Assembly: GCF_021172045.1 (NCBI RefSeq) | Contig: NZ_CP087164.1 | Span: forward strand, 310,001-374,000 | Length of the DNA: 64,000 nucleotides | Direction: 5' to 3' | Origin: Capillimicrobium parvum | GTDB taxonomy: Bacteria > Actinomycetota > Thermoleophilia > Solirubrobacterales > Solirubrobacteraceae | Shown: positions 8,059 to 17,173 of the stretch, in pieces | How positions within the stretch are numbered: position 1 is the first letter of the stretch | How the letters are laid out: each line of letters opens with the position of its first letter | Notes under the pieces: generated by a model | Databases searched by the model: none | Told to the model about the DNA's origin: nothing | What the model saw: only the letters and a program-made list of their open reading frames with translations | Translations under genes and position numbers: made by a program

Positions 8059-9400
8059 GCGCGGCCTCCATGACCGCCTCCGACATCGTCGGATGGCCGT
8101 GGACCATGCGGGCGACCTCGGGATAGCCGCCCTCCAGCGCGCGCACGTTGACGAGCTCCTGGATGAGCTCCGTCGACTTCGAGCCGACGATGTGGCCGCC
8201 CAGCAGCTCGCCGTACTTGCGGTCTCCGACGATCTTGACGAGGCCGGTGCGGTCGCCGTAGACGGTGCCCGCGCCGACCGCGCCGTACTGGACCTTGCCG
8301 ACGACGACGTCGTGGCCGGCGTCGCGCGCCTGCTGCTCGGTCAGGCCGAAGCTCGCGACGTTCGGCGTGCAGAACGTGGCCCGGGGGATGTCGATGTACT
8401 CGATCGGGTGCGTCGCCTGGCCGGCGGCGTCCTCCACGGCGATGATGCCCTCGTCGGACGCCTTGTGCGCGAGCGCCGGGCCGGGCACCAGGTCGCCGAT
8501 CGCCCAGATGCCCGAGGCCGTGGTGCGCAGTGCGCCGTCGACCTTCAGCAGCCCGCGCTCGTCGAGCTCGACGCCGGCCTCCGACAGGCCGAGCGCGTCG
8601 ATGTCCGGCCCGCGGCCGGCGGCGATGATCAGCCAGTCGACCTCGCCCTGCTGGTCGCCGTAGCTGAACGTCACGCTGTCGGCGCCCTTCTGGACGTTCT
8701 CGACGAACGTCTTGGTGAAGATCTCCATCCCCTGCTTCTTCAGCCCGCGCTCGGCGAGCTTCGAGATGTCTGCGTCCTCGGTCGGCAGCACCCGGTCCAG
8801 CGCCTCGAACAGCAGCACCTCGACCCCGAGGCGCGCGTAGGCCGAGGCGATCTCCGCGCCCGACGCGCCGGCGCCGACCACCGCGATGCGCCGCGGCAGC
8901 TCCGACAGCGCCCAGGCTTCCTCGGTGCCGATCACGCGGCCGCCGAACTGCGCCCCCGGGATCGGCTTCTTCAGGCTGCCCGTGGCGAGGATGACGTTCT
9001 TGGCCTCGAGCGTCTGGTCGCCGACCGCGATCTTGCCCTGGCCGGCGAGGCGCGCCTCGCCCATGACGACCTCGACCTTGTTCTTCTTCATCAGGCCCGC
9101 AACGCCGCCGGTCAGCGTCGTGATGACCTTCTCGCGCCGCGCCATCACGGCCGCGTAATCGATCTCGGGCTCGGCGACCTTGATGCCGAACTCGTCGGCG
9201 TCGCGAACCTCCTGCAGCACGTCGGCGACGCGCAGGACCGCCTTCGCCGGGATGCACGCGTAGTTCAGGCAGCGGCCGCCGATGGTGTCCTTCTCCACCA
9301 CCGCGGTCCTCATGCCGAGTTGGGCGGCCCGGATCGCGGCGACGTACCCGCCAGGTCCCGAGCCGATGACGATGGTGTCGAACGTGGTGGAGTCAGCCAT
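8027..9400 (-). CDS. lpdA: Dihydrolipoamide dehydrogenase (E3)
   Basis: FAD flavoprotein that reoxidises dihydrolipoamide in 2-oxo-acid dehydrogenases (457 residues). It shows the FAD motif VIGSGPGGYVAAIRAAQLG (11-29), the redox disulfide C44-x4-C49 in GGRCLNYACIPAK, the NAD motif VVGAGASGAEIASAYARLG, and the C-terminal acid-base pair H436/E441 in HPTMSEAVMEA. The ATG at 9400 is chosen because the FAD fold begins there; the open frame upstream has no homology. E3 probably serves the E1-E2 complex encoded 3.5 kb downstream on the same strand. Confidence 0.95.
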   Translation of the reverse strand: MADSTTFDTIVIGSGPGGYVAAIRAAQLGMRTAVVEKDTIGGRCLNYACIPAKAVLRVADVLQEVRDADEFGIKVAEPEIDYAAVMARREKVITTLTGGVAGLMKKNKVEVVMGEARLAGQGKIAVGDQTLEAKNVILATGSLKKPIPGAQFGGRVIGTEEAWALSELPRRIAVVGAGASGAEIASAYARLGVEVLLFEALDRVLPTEDADISKLAERGLKKQGMEIFTKTFVENVQKGADSVTFSYGDQQGEVDWLIIAAGRGPDIDALGLSEAGVELDERGLLKVDGALRTTASGIWAIGDLVPGPALAHKASDEGIIAVEDAAGQATHPIEYIDIPRATFCTPNVASFGLTEQQARDAGHDVVVGKVQYGAVGAGTVYGDRTGLVKIVGDRKYGELLGGHIVGSKSTELIQELVNVRALEGGYPEVARMVHGHPTMSEAVMEAARAADGWLVHG

Positions 9401-9414
9401 GGCGTCGCGGGAGT

Positions 9415-9984
9415 CTACGAGATGCCCTCTCGCCCGCCTGTCCGCGGACCCCGGTCGTAGGCCTGGATGCGGGCCATGACGCGGATGAGCTTCCACGCCA
9501 GCCAACCGCTGAGGACGATCACGGCGACGCACACCAGCAGGCCCCACCAGTTCGACACGACGACGAGGGCGATGGTGGCCATGATGATCTGGAAGGCCAG
9601 GAACGCCTCGAAGCCGATGACCGCCCAGTAGCGCGTCCGGAACATGCCGAACGCGGCGAGCAGCAGGACGCCGGCGATGAGCGCGGCCCCGATCCACGAA
9701 CCGCCGCTGGCGGAGAGATCGTCGTTCGTCGCCGCGCCGGCGATCACGAGGACGGCGAGCAGGATCGCCGCCGCGACGGCCACGTTCAGGGACGTCGTGC
9801 GCTCGCCGGGCGGCAGGGGCGCGAGCGCCGCGCGGATCGCCTCGTCGCGCTCGCGGCCGCGGGCGTAGCCGGCCTCCATGCGGTCGCGCGCCGCGGGCTC
9901 CTGCGGGGGCGCGGGCCGAGCCGGCGCGGGTGCGGGCGCGGGCGCGGTGACGCCCCGCCGCTTACGCCGCGTGCGCTGGCCCAT
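9415..9984 (-). CDS. Membrane protein with Ala/Pro-rich N-terminus
   Basis: Encodes 189 residues. The N-terminus is basic (MGQRTRRKRRG), followed by an Ala-Pro-rich linker (12-30), a short charged helix (31-62), and four predicted membrane segments (about 66-84, 97-115, 120-143, 146-167). It ends in a charged tail. The ATG overlaps the end of thiE by 23 bases, and the gene lies 14 bases before lpdA, so all three may be co-transcribed. No family is recognised. Confidence 0.75.
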   Translation of the reverse strand: MGQRTRRKRRGVTAPAPAPAPARPAPPQEPAARDRMEAGYARGRERDEAIRAALAPLPPGERTTSLNVAVAAAILLAVLVIAGAATNDDLSASGGSWIGAALIAGVLLLAAFGMFRTRYWAVIGFEAFLAFQIIMATIALVVVSNWWGLLVCVAVIVLSGWLAWKLIRVMARIQAYDRGPRTGGREGIS

Positions 9985-10618
9985 GATGCAGCGCCACCGT
10001 TTCCACCATCCGCCGCAGACGATAGGCGGCGGCGCGCGGATCGGGCGCATCGGCGATCGCGCGCACCACCGAGATGCGCGCGGCTCCGGCGCCGATCACG
10101 GCGGCGGCATTGTCCTCGTCGATGCCGCCGATCGCGAACCACGGCACGCGGGCGTGGGCGGCGGCGTGGCGGACGAGCTCGAGACCGACGGCGGGACGCC
10201 CGGCCTTCGTCGGGGTCGCGTGCACCGGCCCGACACCGATGAGGTCGGCATCGGCGGCGTCGACCTCGGCGGGCGCGTGGGTCGACAGCCCGACCAGCCG
10301 GTCCGCGCCGACGATCTGGCGGGCGCGGGAGACCGGCATGTCGTCCTGGCCGACGTGGACGCCGTCGGCTCCGGCGGCGGCGGCGAGGTCGGGGCGGTCG
10401 TTGACGAAGAACAGCGCGCCCGCGGCGGCGCACAGCTCGCGGGCGACCTCCGACGCGGCGAGGACCGTTTCGTCGGCGGCGTCCTTGCAGCGCAGCTGGA
10501 ACAGGTCGACGCCGCCCTCGAGCGCCGGGCCGAGCACGTCGGCCAGCGGCCGCCCGCCCGGGCGGTCGGAGGCGATCAGGTACAGGCGCGCGGTCTGCAG
10601 CCGGGCACGGCGGTCCAC
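9962..10618 (-). CDS. thiE: Thiamine-phosphate synthase
   Basis: Joins hydroxymethylpyrimidine pyrophosphate and thiazole phosphate to thiamine phosphate (218 residues, TIM barrel). Family features: YLIASDRPGGR, VDLFQLRCKDA, FFVNDRPDLAAAAGADGVHVGQDD, GLSTHAPAEVDAADADLIGVGPVHATPTKAG and AIGGIDEDNAAAVIGAGA. The usual LR[DE]K is LRCK here. The GTG start diverges from the TPP riboswitch and the thiO-thiS-thiG operon, so the whole thiazole and coupling branch is clustered. thiE itself is outside the riboswitch transcript. Confidence 0.94.
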   Translation of the reverse strand: MDRRARLQTARLYLIASDRPGGRPLADVLGPALEGGVDLFQLRCKDAADETVLAASEVARELCAAAGALFFVNDRPDLAAAAGADGVHVGQDDMPVSRARQIVGADRLVGLSTHAPAEVDAADADLIGVGPVHATPTKAGRPAVGLELVRHAAAHARVPWFAIGGIDEDNAAAVIGAGAARISVVRAIADAPDPRAAAYRLRRMVETVALHHGPAHAA

Positions 10619-10640
10619 CCGTCCGAGGCTACACTCGGAT

Positions 10641-10724
10641 CAACGGGAGCCTCATCGGCTGAGAGGGCGACATCGAGGTCGCCGACCGTCAGTACCTGAC
10701 CCGGGTAATGCCGGCGAAGGGAGG
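10641..10724 (+). promoter_or_regulatory. TPP riboswitch (THI element)
   Basis: The consensus blocks of the thiamine pyrophosphate aptamer appear in order: ACGGGAGC (P1/P2 5' side), GGCTGAGAGGG, then GTACCTGACCCGGGTAATGCC and GGCGAAGGGAGG. It lies directly upstream of thiO. The 3' end of the aptamer (AAGGGAGG) is also the Shine-Dalgarno of the TTG start of thiO, and no terminator hairpin is seen after it. This suggests control of translation by hiding the ribosome binding site when TPP binds. An Infernal search with the Rfam TPP model would confirm it. Confidence 0.92.
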
Positions 10725-10731
10725 AGCAGCT

Positions 10732-11850
10732 TTGTCGGGACCGAGCAACGTGAGATGGGACGTGGCCGTCGTCGGAGGCGGCATCGTCGGGCTGTTCGTC
10801 GCGTGGCGCGCCCGGGAGCGCGGGCTGCGCGTGACGGTGCTCGACGCCGGCGCGGACGACGGCACGGCGTGGCCCGTCGCGGCCGGGATGCTCGCGCCCA
10901 CGTCCGAGGCGCAGTTCGGCCCCGCCGGCCAGCGCGCCGTCGAGCTCGGCCTCGCCGCCGCCGCGCGCTGGCCGTCGGCGGCCCGCGAGCTCGGCGAGGC
11001 GTCGGGCATCGACCCGGGCCTGCGTACCCCCGGCACGCTCGTGCTCGGGCGTGACCGCGACGAGGCGGAGGCGCTCGACCGCGAGCGCCGCTACCGCGAG
11101 GAGCTCGGCCTCGCCGTCACCCCGCTGCTGCCGAGCGCCGCCCGCCGCGCGGAGCCCGCGCTGGCGCCGACGCTGCGTGCCGCGATGGAGGTCGCCGACG
11201 ACCACAGCGTCGACCCCCGGCGGGTGGTCGCGGGCCTGCGCGCCGTCCTCGGCGACGCCGTGCGCGCGGGCGAGCGCGTCACCGAGGTCGGCCCCGACGG
11301 CGTCGCGCTCGAGTCGGGCGAGACGGTGGCCGCGGCGCGCGTCGTCCTCGCCGCCGGCGCCTGGTCGGGCGAGCTGCTCGACGTGCCGGTGCGACCGCTG
11401 AAGGGGCAGGTCATCCGGCTGCGCGACCCGGACGGCCCCGGCCTCGTCACGCGCACGCTGCGCTTCTCGAGCACGTACCTCGTCCCGCGTGCCGACGGGC
11501 GCTACGTCCTCGGCGCGACGGTCGAGGAGCGCGGCTTCGACACGTCCGTCACCGCGGGCGGCGTCTACGAGCTGCTGCGCGACGCGGGCGAGCTCGTACC
11601 GGGCATCTCGGAGCTGGTCGTCGAGGAGACGCTCGCCGGCCTGCGGCCGTCGACGCCGGACACCCTGCCGCTGCTCGGAGAGCGCGACGGCGTGATGCTG
11701 GCGACCGGCCATGGGCGCGACGGCGTCCTGCTGTCCGCGCTGACCGGCGACCTGGTGGCGGCGATGCTCGCCGGCGAGGACCCCGGCCCGCCGGTCGCCC
11801 ACTGCGATCCGGCGCGCTTCGACCGCGCGGGCCAGGCGGTGCCGGGATGA
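10732..11850 (+). CDS. thiO: Glycine oxidase ThiO
   Basis: FAD-dependent oxidase giving dehydroglycine for the thiazole ring of thiamine (372 residues). The FAD-binding VAVVGGGIVGLFVAWRA is at residues 11-27; AAGMLAPTSEAQF, PLKGQVIRLRDP and the C-terminal GLRPSTPDTLPLLGERDGVMLATGHGRDGVLLSA are DAO/ThiO hallmarks. The TTG start is chosen because GGGAGG lies seven bases upstream, at the end of the riboswitch. An in-frame ATG at 10708 is inside the conserved TAATGCC of the aptamer and cannot be the start. Its stop overlaps thiS as ATGA. Confidence 0.94.
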   Translation: MSGPSNVRWDVAVVGGGIVGLFVAWRARERGLRVTVLDAGADDGTAWPVAAGMLAPTSEAQFGPAGQRAVELGLAAAARWPSAARELGEASGIDPGLRTPGTLVLGRDRDEAEALDRERRYREELGLAVTPLLPSAARRAEPALAPTLRAAMEVADDHSVDPRRVVAGLRAVLGDAVRAGERVTEVGPDGVALESGETVAAARVVLAAGAWSGELLDVPVRPLKGQVIRLRDPDGPGLVTRTLRFSSTYLVPRADGRYVLGATVEERGFDTSVTAGGVYELLRDAGELVPGISELVVEETLAGLRPSTPDTLPLLGERDGVMLATGHGRDGVLLSALTGDLVAAMLAGEDPGPPVAHCDPARFDRAGQAVPG

Positions 11851-12011
11851 TCCGCGTCAACGGCAGCGAGCGCGAGGTCAGCGGCGTGACGGTGGCCGCG
11901 CTGGTGGCCGAGCTCGGCGTCCCCGCCGGCGGGCGCGGCGTCGCGGTCGCGGTCGACGGCGAGGTCGTCCCGCGCGGGGCCTGGGAGGCCACGGCGGTGC
12001 CCGAGGGCGCT

Positions 12012-12994
<983 letters not shown>

Positions 12995-13133
12995 CGCCCG
13001 TCGATCGCCGCCGTCCGGCGTGCTCGACCACTCGAGATCCCAGTGGGATTCCTGCGGAGCTGCGTCCTTGGCCGGCGGCACCGCCTGACGCCCTTTCGCG
13101 CCGACGCTCACGAGACGAACCGCACCCGGGCGC

Positions 13134-13607
13134 TTGACCGCCGACGACCTGCTCGACGCGTTCGGCTCGGCCTGGTCGGGGCGCGAGCGCTCCGCGTTCG
13201 CCTCCTGCTGCGCACCCGACGTCCACTACGAGGACCCGCTGACGCACGGCGCCCGCCACGGCCTCGACGCCCTCGCCGACCACGCCGCCGTCCTGTGGCA
13301 GGCGTTCCCCGACGCGCGGGTCGAGCGGGCCGGCGAGCGGCTGACCGACGGCCGCTTCGTCGCCGCGCCGATCCGCCTCGCCGGCACGCACCTCGGCGAC
13401 CTCGCGCGCCTGCCCGCGACGAAGCGGGCGATCGCGCTGCACGCCGTCCTGTACTGCGAGCTCGACCCGGAGGGCTCGCTGCTGTGGCGTGTCCGGGCGT
13501 TCTTCGACGCCTACGAGGCGGCGGCGCAGCTCGGGGTGCTGCCGCGCCCGGGCACGGTGGGCGAGCGTGCGCTCATGCTCCTGCGCGGGTTCGGGCTGCG
13601 CGGGTGA
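13134..13607 (+). CDS. SnoaL-like / NTF2-fold protein
   Basis: A 157-residue polyketide-cyclase-like (SnoaL, NTF2-superfamily) protein: LDAFGSAWSGRERSAFASCCAPDVHYEDPLTHGARHGLDAL is the usual cone-shaped fold start, and LHAVLYCELDPEGSLLWRVRAFFDAYEAAAQLGVLP the end. Such proteins act as small hydrolases, isomerases or ligand binders; no substrate can be named. The TTG start is the only one that leaves the first helix intact, and the ribosome binding site is weak. The 139 bases before it hold only a short inverted repeat (13037-13049). Confidence 0.75.
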   Translation: MTADDLLDAFGSAWSGRERSAFASCCAPDVHYEDPLTHGARHGLDALADHAAVLWQAFPDARVERAGERLTDGRFVAAPIRLAGTHLGDLARLPATKRAIALHAVLYCELDPEGSLLWRVRAFFDAYEAAAQLGVLPRPGTVGERALMLLRGFGLRG

Positions 13608-13628
13608 CCGCGGCGGCCGGTGCGGGGC

Positions 13629-14018
13629 TCACCGAACGGTGATCGTCCCCGTCATCCCCGGGTGCAGCGTGCACACGTAATCGATCTTGCCGGCCTTGTC
13701 CGCGGTGAACTTGAACGTCCCGCCGTTGCCGAACTGATCGGACTTGAAGGTGGCGCCGGATTGGGCGACCACGTCGTGGTCGACGGTGTCGAGGTTCTTC
13801 CAGGTGATGGTCTGGCCCTGGTTGACCGTGATGTCCTTCGGCTCGAACTGGATGTTCTTCATGTCGACCGTGACCGCACCGCCGCCGCCGGACGAGCCGG
13901 ACGAGCCGGTCGAGGCCGGCGCCGACGAGCCGGTCGAGGTGGAGCTCGAGCCATTGGAGCCGCAGCCGGCCGCGACGAGCGCCGCGGCGGCGAGGAGTAG
14001 TACGAGAGAGCGTCGCAT
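13629..14018 (-). CDS. Cupredoxin (plastocyanin/azurin-like) lipoprotein
   Basis: A 129-residue exported type-1 copper protein. The N-terminus is a lipoprotein signal (hydrophobic 5-16, lipobox VAAGC with the lipidated Cys at 19), followed by a Ser/Thr/Gly-rich linker to about residue 48. The cupredoxin domain has the copper ligands His in TVDHDVV and the C-terminal cluster Cys-x2-His-x2-Met in YVCTLHPGM. NIQFEPKDITVNQGQTITWKN is the classic first sheet. It probably carries electrons or copper at the outer face of the membrane. Five bases separate it from the preceding nuclease-like gene. Confidence 0.9.
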   Translation of the reverse strand: MRRSLVLLLAAAALVAAGCGSNGSSSTSTGSSAPASTGSSGSSGGGGAVTVDMKNIQFEPKDITVNQGQTITWKNLDTVDHDVVAQSGATFKSDQFGNGGTFKFTADKAGKIDYVCTLHPGMTGTITVR

Positions 14019-14023
14019 TGCAC

Positions 14024-14692
14024 CTACCCTGACGCATCGAGGACGGGATTCCTTTCCAGTGTGACGATGACGGGAGCGTGATCCGACAGATGCCCCCGCT
14101 CGGGCACCTCGACCCGGTCCGGCTGCAGACCCCGGACGAGCACGTGGTCGACGTCGTGGCCGCCGGCGTGCGCGAACCCCGCCGCGTGCACCCGCCGCAC
14201 GTTGAAGTCGCCGCCGAGGACGACCGGCGCGTCGCCCGCCCATCGGCGCACGCTTTCCGCCGCGAGGTCGATGTCCGCCTGCGCTCGCTCGTCGGAGTGC
14301 ACCTGCGCGTGGAGGTTGGCGATCCAGAGCCCCTCCCAGCGGATCGCATGCACGACGCGCCGCTCGGGCCGTAGGCGCAGCCGGCGCTTCGCACGCGCCT
14401 CGATGCGCCCGTGGCGCACCAGGATCGCGTTGGCGCCGCCGCCGCTGGACCTCATGACGTCGGGCCAGCGGCGGGCGAGCGCCCGGCGCACGGGCAGCAG
14501 GCTGTTGCGGGAGGTCAGCGCCGTGTCGTGGTCGGTGCCGAGCAGGGCGGGCGGCCACCACGGCGGGACCTCCTGCAGCAGCGCGACGTCCCAGGCCCAG
14601 CCGCTGAGCGTCGCCGCGAAGGCGTCCTGCAGGTCGCGGCCCGCCGGCGGGACAGCCCGGCCGTGGTAGAGGTTCCAGGTCAGCACGCGCAT
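14024..14692 (-). CDS. Endonuclease/exonuclease/phosphatase-fold hydrolase
   Basis: A 222-residue EEP-superfamily metal hydrolase. All key motifs are seen: MRVLTWNLYHG, ALLQEVP (Glu metal ligand), VVLGGDFNVRRV and the C-terminal SDHAPVIVTL (His catalytic base). There is no signal peptide, so it is cytoplasmic. Substrate may be DNA, a phospholipid head group or another phosphodiester; sequence does not decide. The ATG is chosen at the conserved first strand. It is divergent from argF with 24 bases between the starts, so the two promoters overlap each other's coding sequence or both transcripts have very short leaders. Confidence 0.85.
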   Translation of the reverse strand: MRVLTWNLYHGRAVPPAGRDLQDAFAATLSGWAWDVALLQEVPPWWPPALLGTDHDTALTSRNSLLPVRRALARRWPDVMRSSGGGANAILVRHGRIEARAKRRLRLRPERRVVHAIRWEGLWIANLHAQVHSDERAQADIDLAAESVRRWAGDAPVVLGGDFNVRRVHAAGFAHAGGHDVDHVLVRGLQPDRVEVPERGHLSDHAPVIVTLERNPVLDASG

Positions 14693-14716
14693 GGGTCGTA
14701 TGCTGCCCGCTTCTCC

Positions 14717-15595
14717 ATGGCACGCCACTTCCTCACCGGCGCCGAGCTGTCCTCCGAGGAGCTCGCCGCGCTGATCGACCGAGCGCTCGAGATGAAGCGC
14801 GCGCCGCTCGCCGCCCGGCCGCTGGAGGGCCGTGCCGTCGCGCTCGTCTTCCAGAAGCCGTCGACGCGCACCCGGGTCAGCTTCGAGGCCGGGGTCTTCG
14901 AGCTCGGCGGCCACCCGCTGGTCCTGCGCACCGACGAGATGCAGCTCTCCCGCGGCGAGTCGCCGCGCGACACCGCGCTCGTGCTCTCGCGGCACGTCGC
15001 GGCGATCGGGGTGCGCACGGGGCCGGACGAGATGCTCGCCGAGCTCGCCGCCCACGCGAGCGTCCCGGTCGTCAACATGCTCACGGCCGGACACCATCCG
15101 TGCCAGGCCCTGGCCGACCTGCTCACGCTGCGCGAGGCGTTCGGCCGCCTGGAGGGCCTGCGGCTCGCGTACGTCGGCGACGGCAACAACGTCGCGCGGT
15201 CGCTGGCGATCCTCGGGGCGCTGGCCGGGGTGCAGGTCGTCGTCTCCTCGCCCCCCGGCTACCGGCTCGAGCCGGTCGCCGGAGCCGAGCTGGTCGAGGA
15301 TCCCGCCGAGGCCGTGGCCGGGGCGAATGCGGTCTACACCGACGTGTGGGTGTCGATGGGCGACGAGGCCACCGCGGACGAGCGCCGCAGCGCGCTCGCG
15401 CCCTATCGGATCGACGACGCGCTGCTCGACCGCGCTGCGCCCGGCGCCATCGCGCTGCACTGCCTGCCGGCGCATCCCGGCGAGGAGATCAGCGCCGAGG
15501 TCCTCTACGGCGACCGCCAGCGCATCTGGGACGAGGCCGAGAACCGCCGGCATGCGCAGAAGGCGCTGCTGGAGCTTCTGGTCAGCGCTTCCTGA
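14717..15595 (+). CDS. argF: Ornithine carbamoyltransferase
   Basis: Forms citrulline from ornithine and carbamoyl phosphate in arginine synthesis (292 residues). STRTR at 49-53 (carbamoyl-phosphate site), HPCQ at 127-130, and the ornithine-site HCLP at 248-251 identify it as an ornithine rather than aspartate transcarbamylase; the SMG motif (VSMGDE) is also present. It is a little shorter than the usual 300-330 residues because the N-terminal helix is short. No other arg gene is nearby, so it is a stand-alone arginine gene here. Confidence 0.93.
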   Translation: MARHFLTGAELSSEELAALIDRALEMKRAPLAARPLEGRAVALVFQKPSTRTRVSFEAGVFELGGHPLVLRTDEMQLSRGESPRDTALVLSRHVAAIGVRTGPDEMLAELAAHASVPVVNMLTAGHHPCQALADLLTLREAFGRLEGLRLAYVGDGNNVARSLAILGALAGVQVVVSSPPGYRLEPVAGAELVEDPAEAVAGANAVYTDVWVSMGDEATADERRSALAPYRIDDALLDRAAPGAIALHCLPAHPGEEISAEVLYGDRQRIWDEAENRRHAQKALLELLVSAS

Positions 15596-15638
15596 GGTAC
15601 GCTCGCGGCCGTTCCGCCGCCAGGAGTCCCCATGCCCC

Positions 15639-15794
15639 ATGACGCGCGACGACGCCGAGGACCTCGTCCAGGCGCTCGTCCAGACCGGGCGCAAGCAGAC
15701 CGACGATCTGCGCGCGGACATCGAGGCGCTCGTCCGCTTGGCGAAGAGCTTCGCCTGGGGCGACGCAGATCGCCAAGCGCCGTGGCGCGGCTAG
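15639..15794 (+). CDS. Small acidic helical protein
   Basis: A 51-residue protein, MTRDDAEDLVQALVQTGRKQ followed by TDDLRADIEALVRLAKSFAW, ending WGDADRQAPWRG. The pattern of Leu/Val every three to four residues predicts a long amphipathic helix, as in phasin-like or oligomerisation segments. CAGGAG lies upstream of the ATG. Codon bias fits a real gene. A competing ATG at 15632 opens an Arg-rich frame that looks like a shadow. It lies 43 bases after argF and 10 before the next gene, so it may be part of an operon. Function unknown. Confidence 0.6.
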   Translation: MTRDDAEDLVQALVQTGRKQTDDLRADIEALVRLAKSFAWGDADRQAPWRG

Positions 15795-15804
15795 CCTCAG
15801 ACGG

Positions 15805-17160
15805 GTGGAGGCCTCGACCCGCACCCGTCCCGACCTCGGCGCCGAGCTCGAGCTGACCGTCGACGCGCTCGCCCACGGCGGGCGCGGCGTCGCGCGGCTC
15901 GAGGGCTACGTCCTGTTCGTCGCCGGAGCGATCCCCGGCGACCGGGTCAGCGCGGTGGTCACCAAGCGCAAGCGCCACTACGGCGAGGCGCGCGCGCTGG
16001 AGGTGCTCGAGCCCAGCCCGGACCGCATCGCGCCCGTCGCCGACCACCCGGGCGCGCCGTGGCAGGTGCTGGCCTACGAACGCCAGCTCGAGATCAAGCA
16101 GGAGCAGGTCGACGACGCGCTGCGGCGCATCGGCAAGCTCGACGGCTTCGAGCTCGAGCCGATCGTCGCCGCCGTCGAGCAGTGGCGCTACCGCAACAAG
16201 GTCGAGTTCTCCTTCGGCACCGACGAGGCGGGAACGCTGAACTGCGGCTTTCACCCGCCCGGCCGGTGGGATCTCGTCGCGCCGATGGACGACTGCCTGC
16301 TCGTCTCCGAGCGGGCGAACGCCGCCCGGCGCCAGGTGCTCGACTGGGCGCGCGCCGAGGGCCTGTCGGCGCACGACCGCCGCAGCCACGAGGGCCTGCT
16401 GCGCAACCTCGTCGTCCGCGAGGGCCGGCGCACCGGCGAGCTCCAGGTCCGGCTCGTCACCGCGTTCGGCGATCTCGACGCCGACTCGCTCATCTCCGCC
16501 GTCGACTGCGACGGCCTGTTCTGGACACGCACCGAGGACCTCGCCGAGACGACGACGGGCGGCGAGACCGACCTCCTGGCGGGGGACGCGACGATGGCCG
16601 AGGAGCTGTCCGGCCTGACGTTCGCGATCTCCCCGAACGCGTTCTTCCAGACGAACACCGAGATGGCCGAGCGCCTCTACGGCGTCGCGCGCGAGTACGC
16701 GGCGCTGACCGGCTTCGAGCGCGTCTACGACCTCTTCTGCGGCATCGGCACGATCGGGCTGTCGCTGGCGCCGCGCGCCGGCGAGGTGTGGGGCGTGGAG
16801 ATCGTCGAGGCGGCGGTCGCCGACGCGATCGCCAGCGCCCGCGCCAACCAGGTCACGAACGCGAGCTTCTTCGCCGGGGACGTGCGGACGTCCATGCGCG
16901 AGCTCGTCGAGCGCGCCGGCCGGCCGGACGTGGTCGTCGTCGACCCCCCGCGCTCCGGCCTCTCGCAGAAGATCGTTCGCCGGATCGTCGAGGCGGGGCC
17001 CAAGCGCGTCGTCTACGTGTCCTGCAACCCGACGACGCTCGCGCCGAACGCCGCCCAGCTCACCGAGGCCGGCTACGCGCTGCGCCGGGTGCGGCCGGTC
17101 GACATGTTCCCGCAGACGCCCCACATCGAGTGCGTCGCCGTGCTCGACCGTACGGCCTGA
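15805..17160 (+). CDS. TrmA/RlmD-family RNA m5U methyltransferase lacking the Fe-S cluster
   Basis: A 451-residue class I methyltransferase that makes 5-methyluridine in tRNA or 23S rRNA. It has an N-terminal TRAM domain (about 9-65, LTVDALAHGGRGVARLEGYVLF), the central domain, the SAM-binding YDLFCGIGTIGLSLA, DPPRSGL, the catalytic Cys in VSCNPTTLAPN, and the end PQTPHIECVAVL. Where many relatives carry the iron-sulfur cysteines (C-x5-C-x2-C before WQ.LAY..QL), this protein has ADHPGAPWQVLAYERQL and none of them. It is probably an RlmCD-like clusterless enzyme. The GTG start begins just before the TRAM domain. Confidence 0.9.
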   Translation: MEASTRTRPDLGAELELTVDALAHGGRGVARLEGYVLFVAGAIPGDRVSAVVTKRKRHYGEARALEVLEPSPDRIAPVADHPGAPWQVLAYERQLEIKQEQVDDALRRIGKLDGFELEPIVAAVEQWRYRNKVEFSFGTDEAGTLNCGFHPPGRWDLVAPMDDCLLVSERANAARRQVLDWARAEGLSAHDRRSHEGLLRNLVVREGRRTGELQVRLVTAFGDLDADSLISAVDCDGLFWTRTEDLAETTTGGETDLLAGDATMAEELSGLTFAISPNAFFQTNTEMAERLYGVAREYAALTGFERVYDLFCGIGTIGLSLAPRAGEVWGVEIVEAAVADAIASARANQVTNASFFAGDVRTSMRELVERAGRPDVVVVDPPRSGLSQKIVRRIVEAGPKRVVYVSCNPTTLAPNAAQLTEAGYALRRVRPVDMFPQTPHIECVAVLDRTA

Positions 17161-17173
17161 GTAGGGTCCCGGC

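Noticed and set aside
10708-10731. ATG start for ThiO inside the riboswitch
   Set aside because: It is the conserved TAATGCC of the aptamer, and the TTG at 10732 has the Shine-Dalgarno at the right distance.
13037-13049. ATCCCA-G-TGGGAT inverted repeat after thiG, considered as terminator or riboswitch part
   Set aside because: Stem too short, no T-tract, and no known aptamer consensus around it.
15632-15856. 74-codon Arg-rich ORF starting at the first ATG after argF
   Set aside because: Composition is that of a shadow frame; the overlapping frame from 15639 encodes a plausible helical protein.
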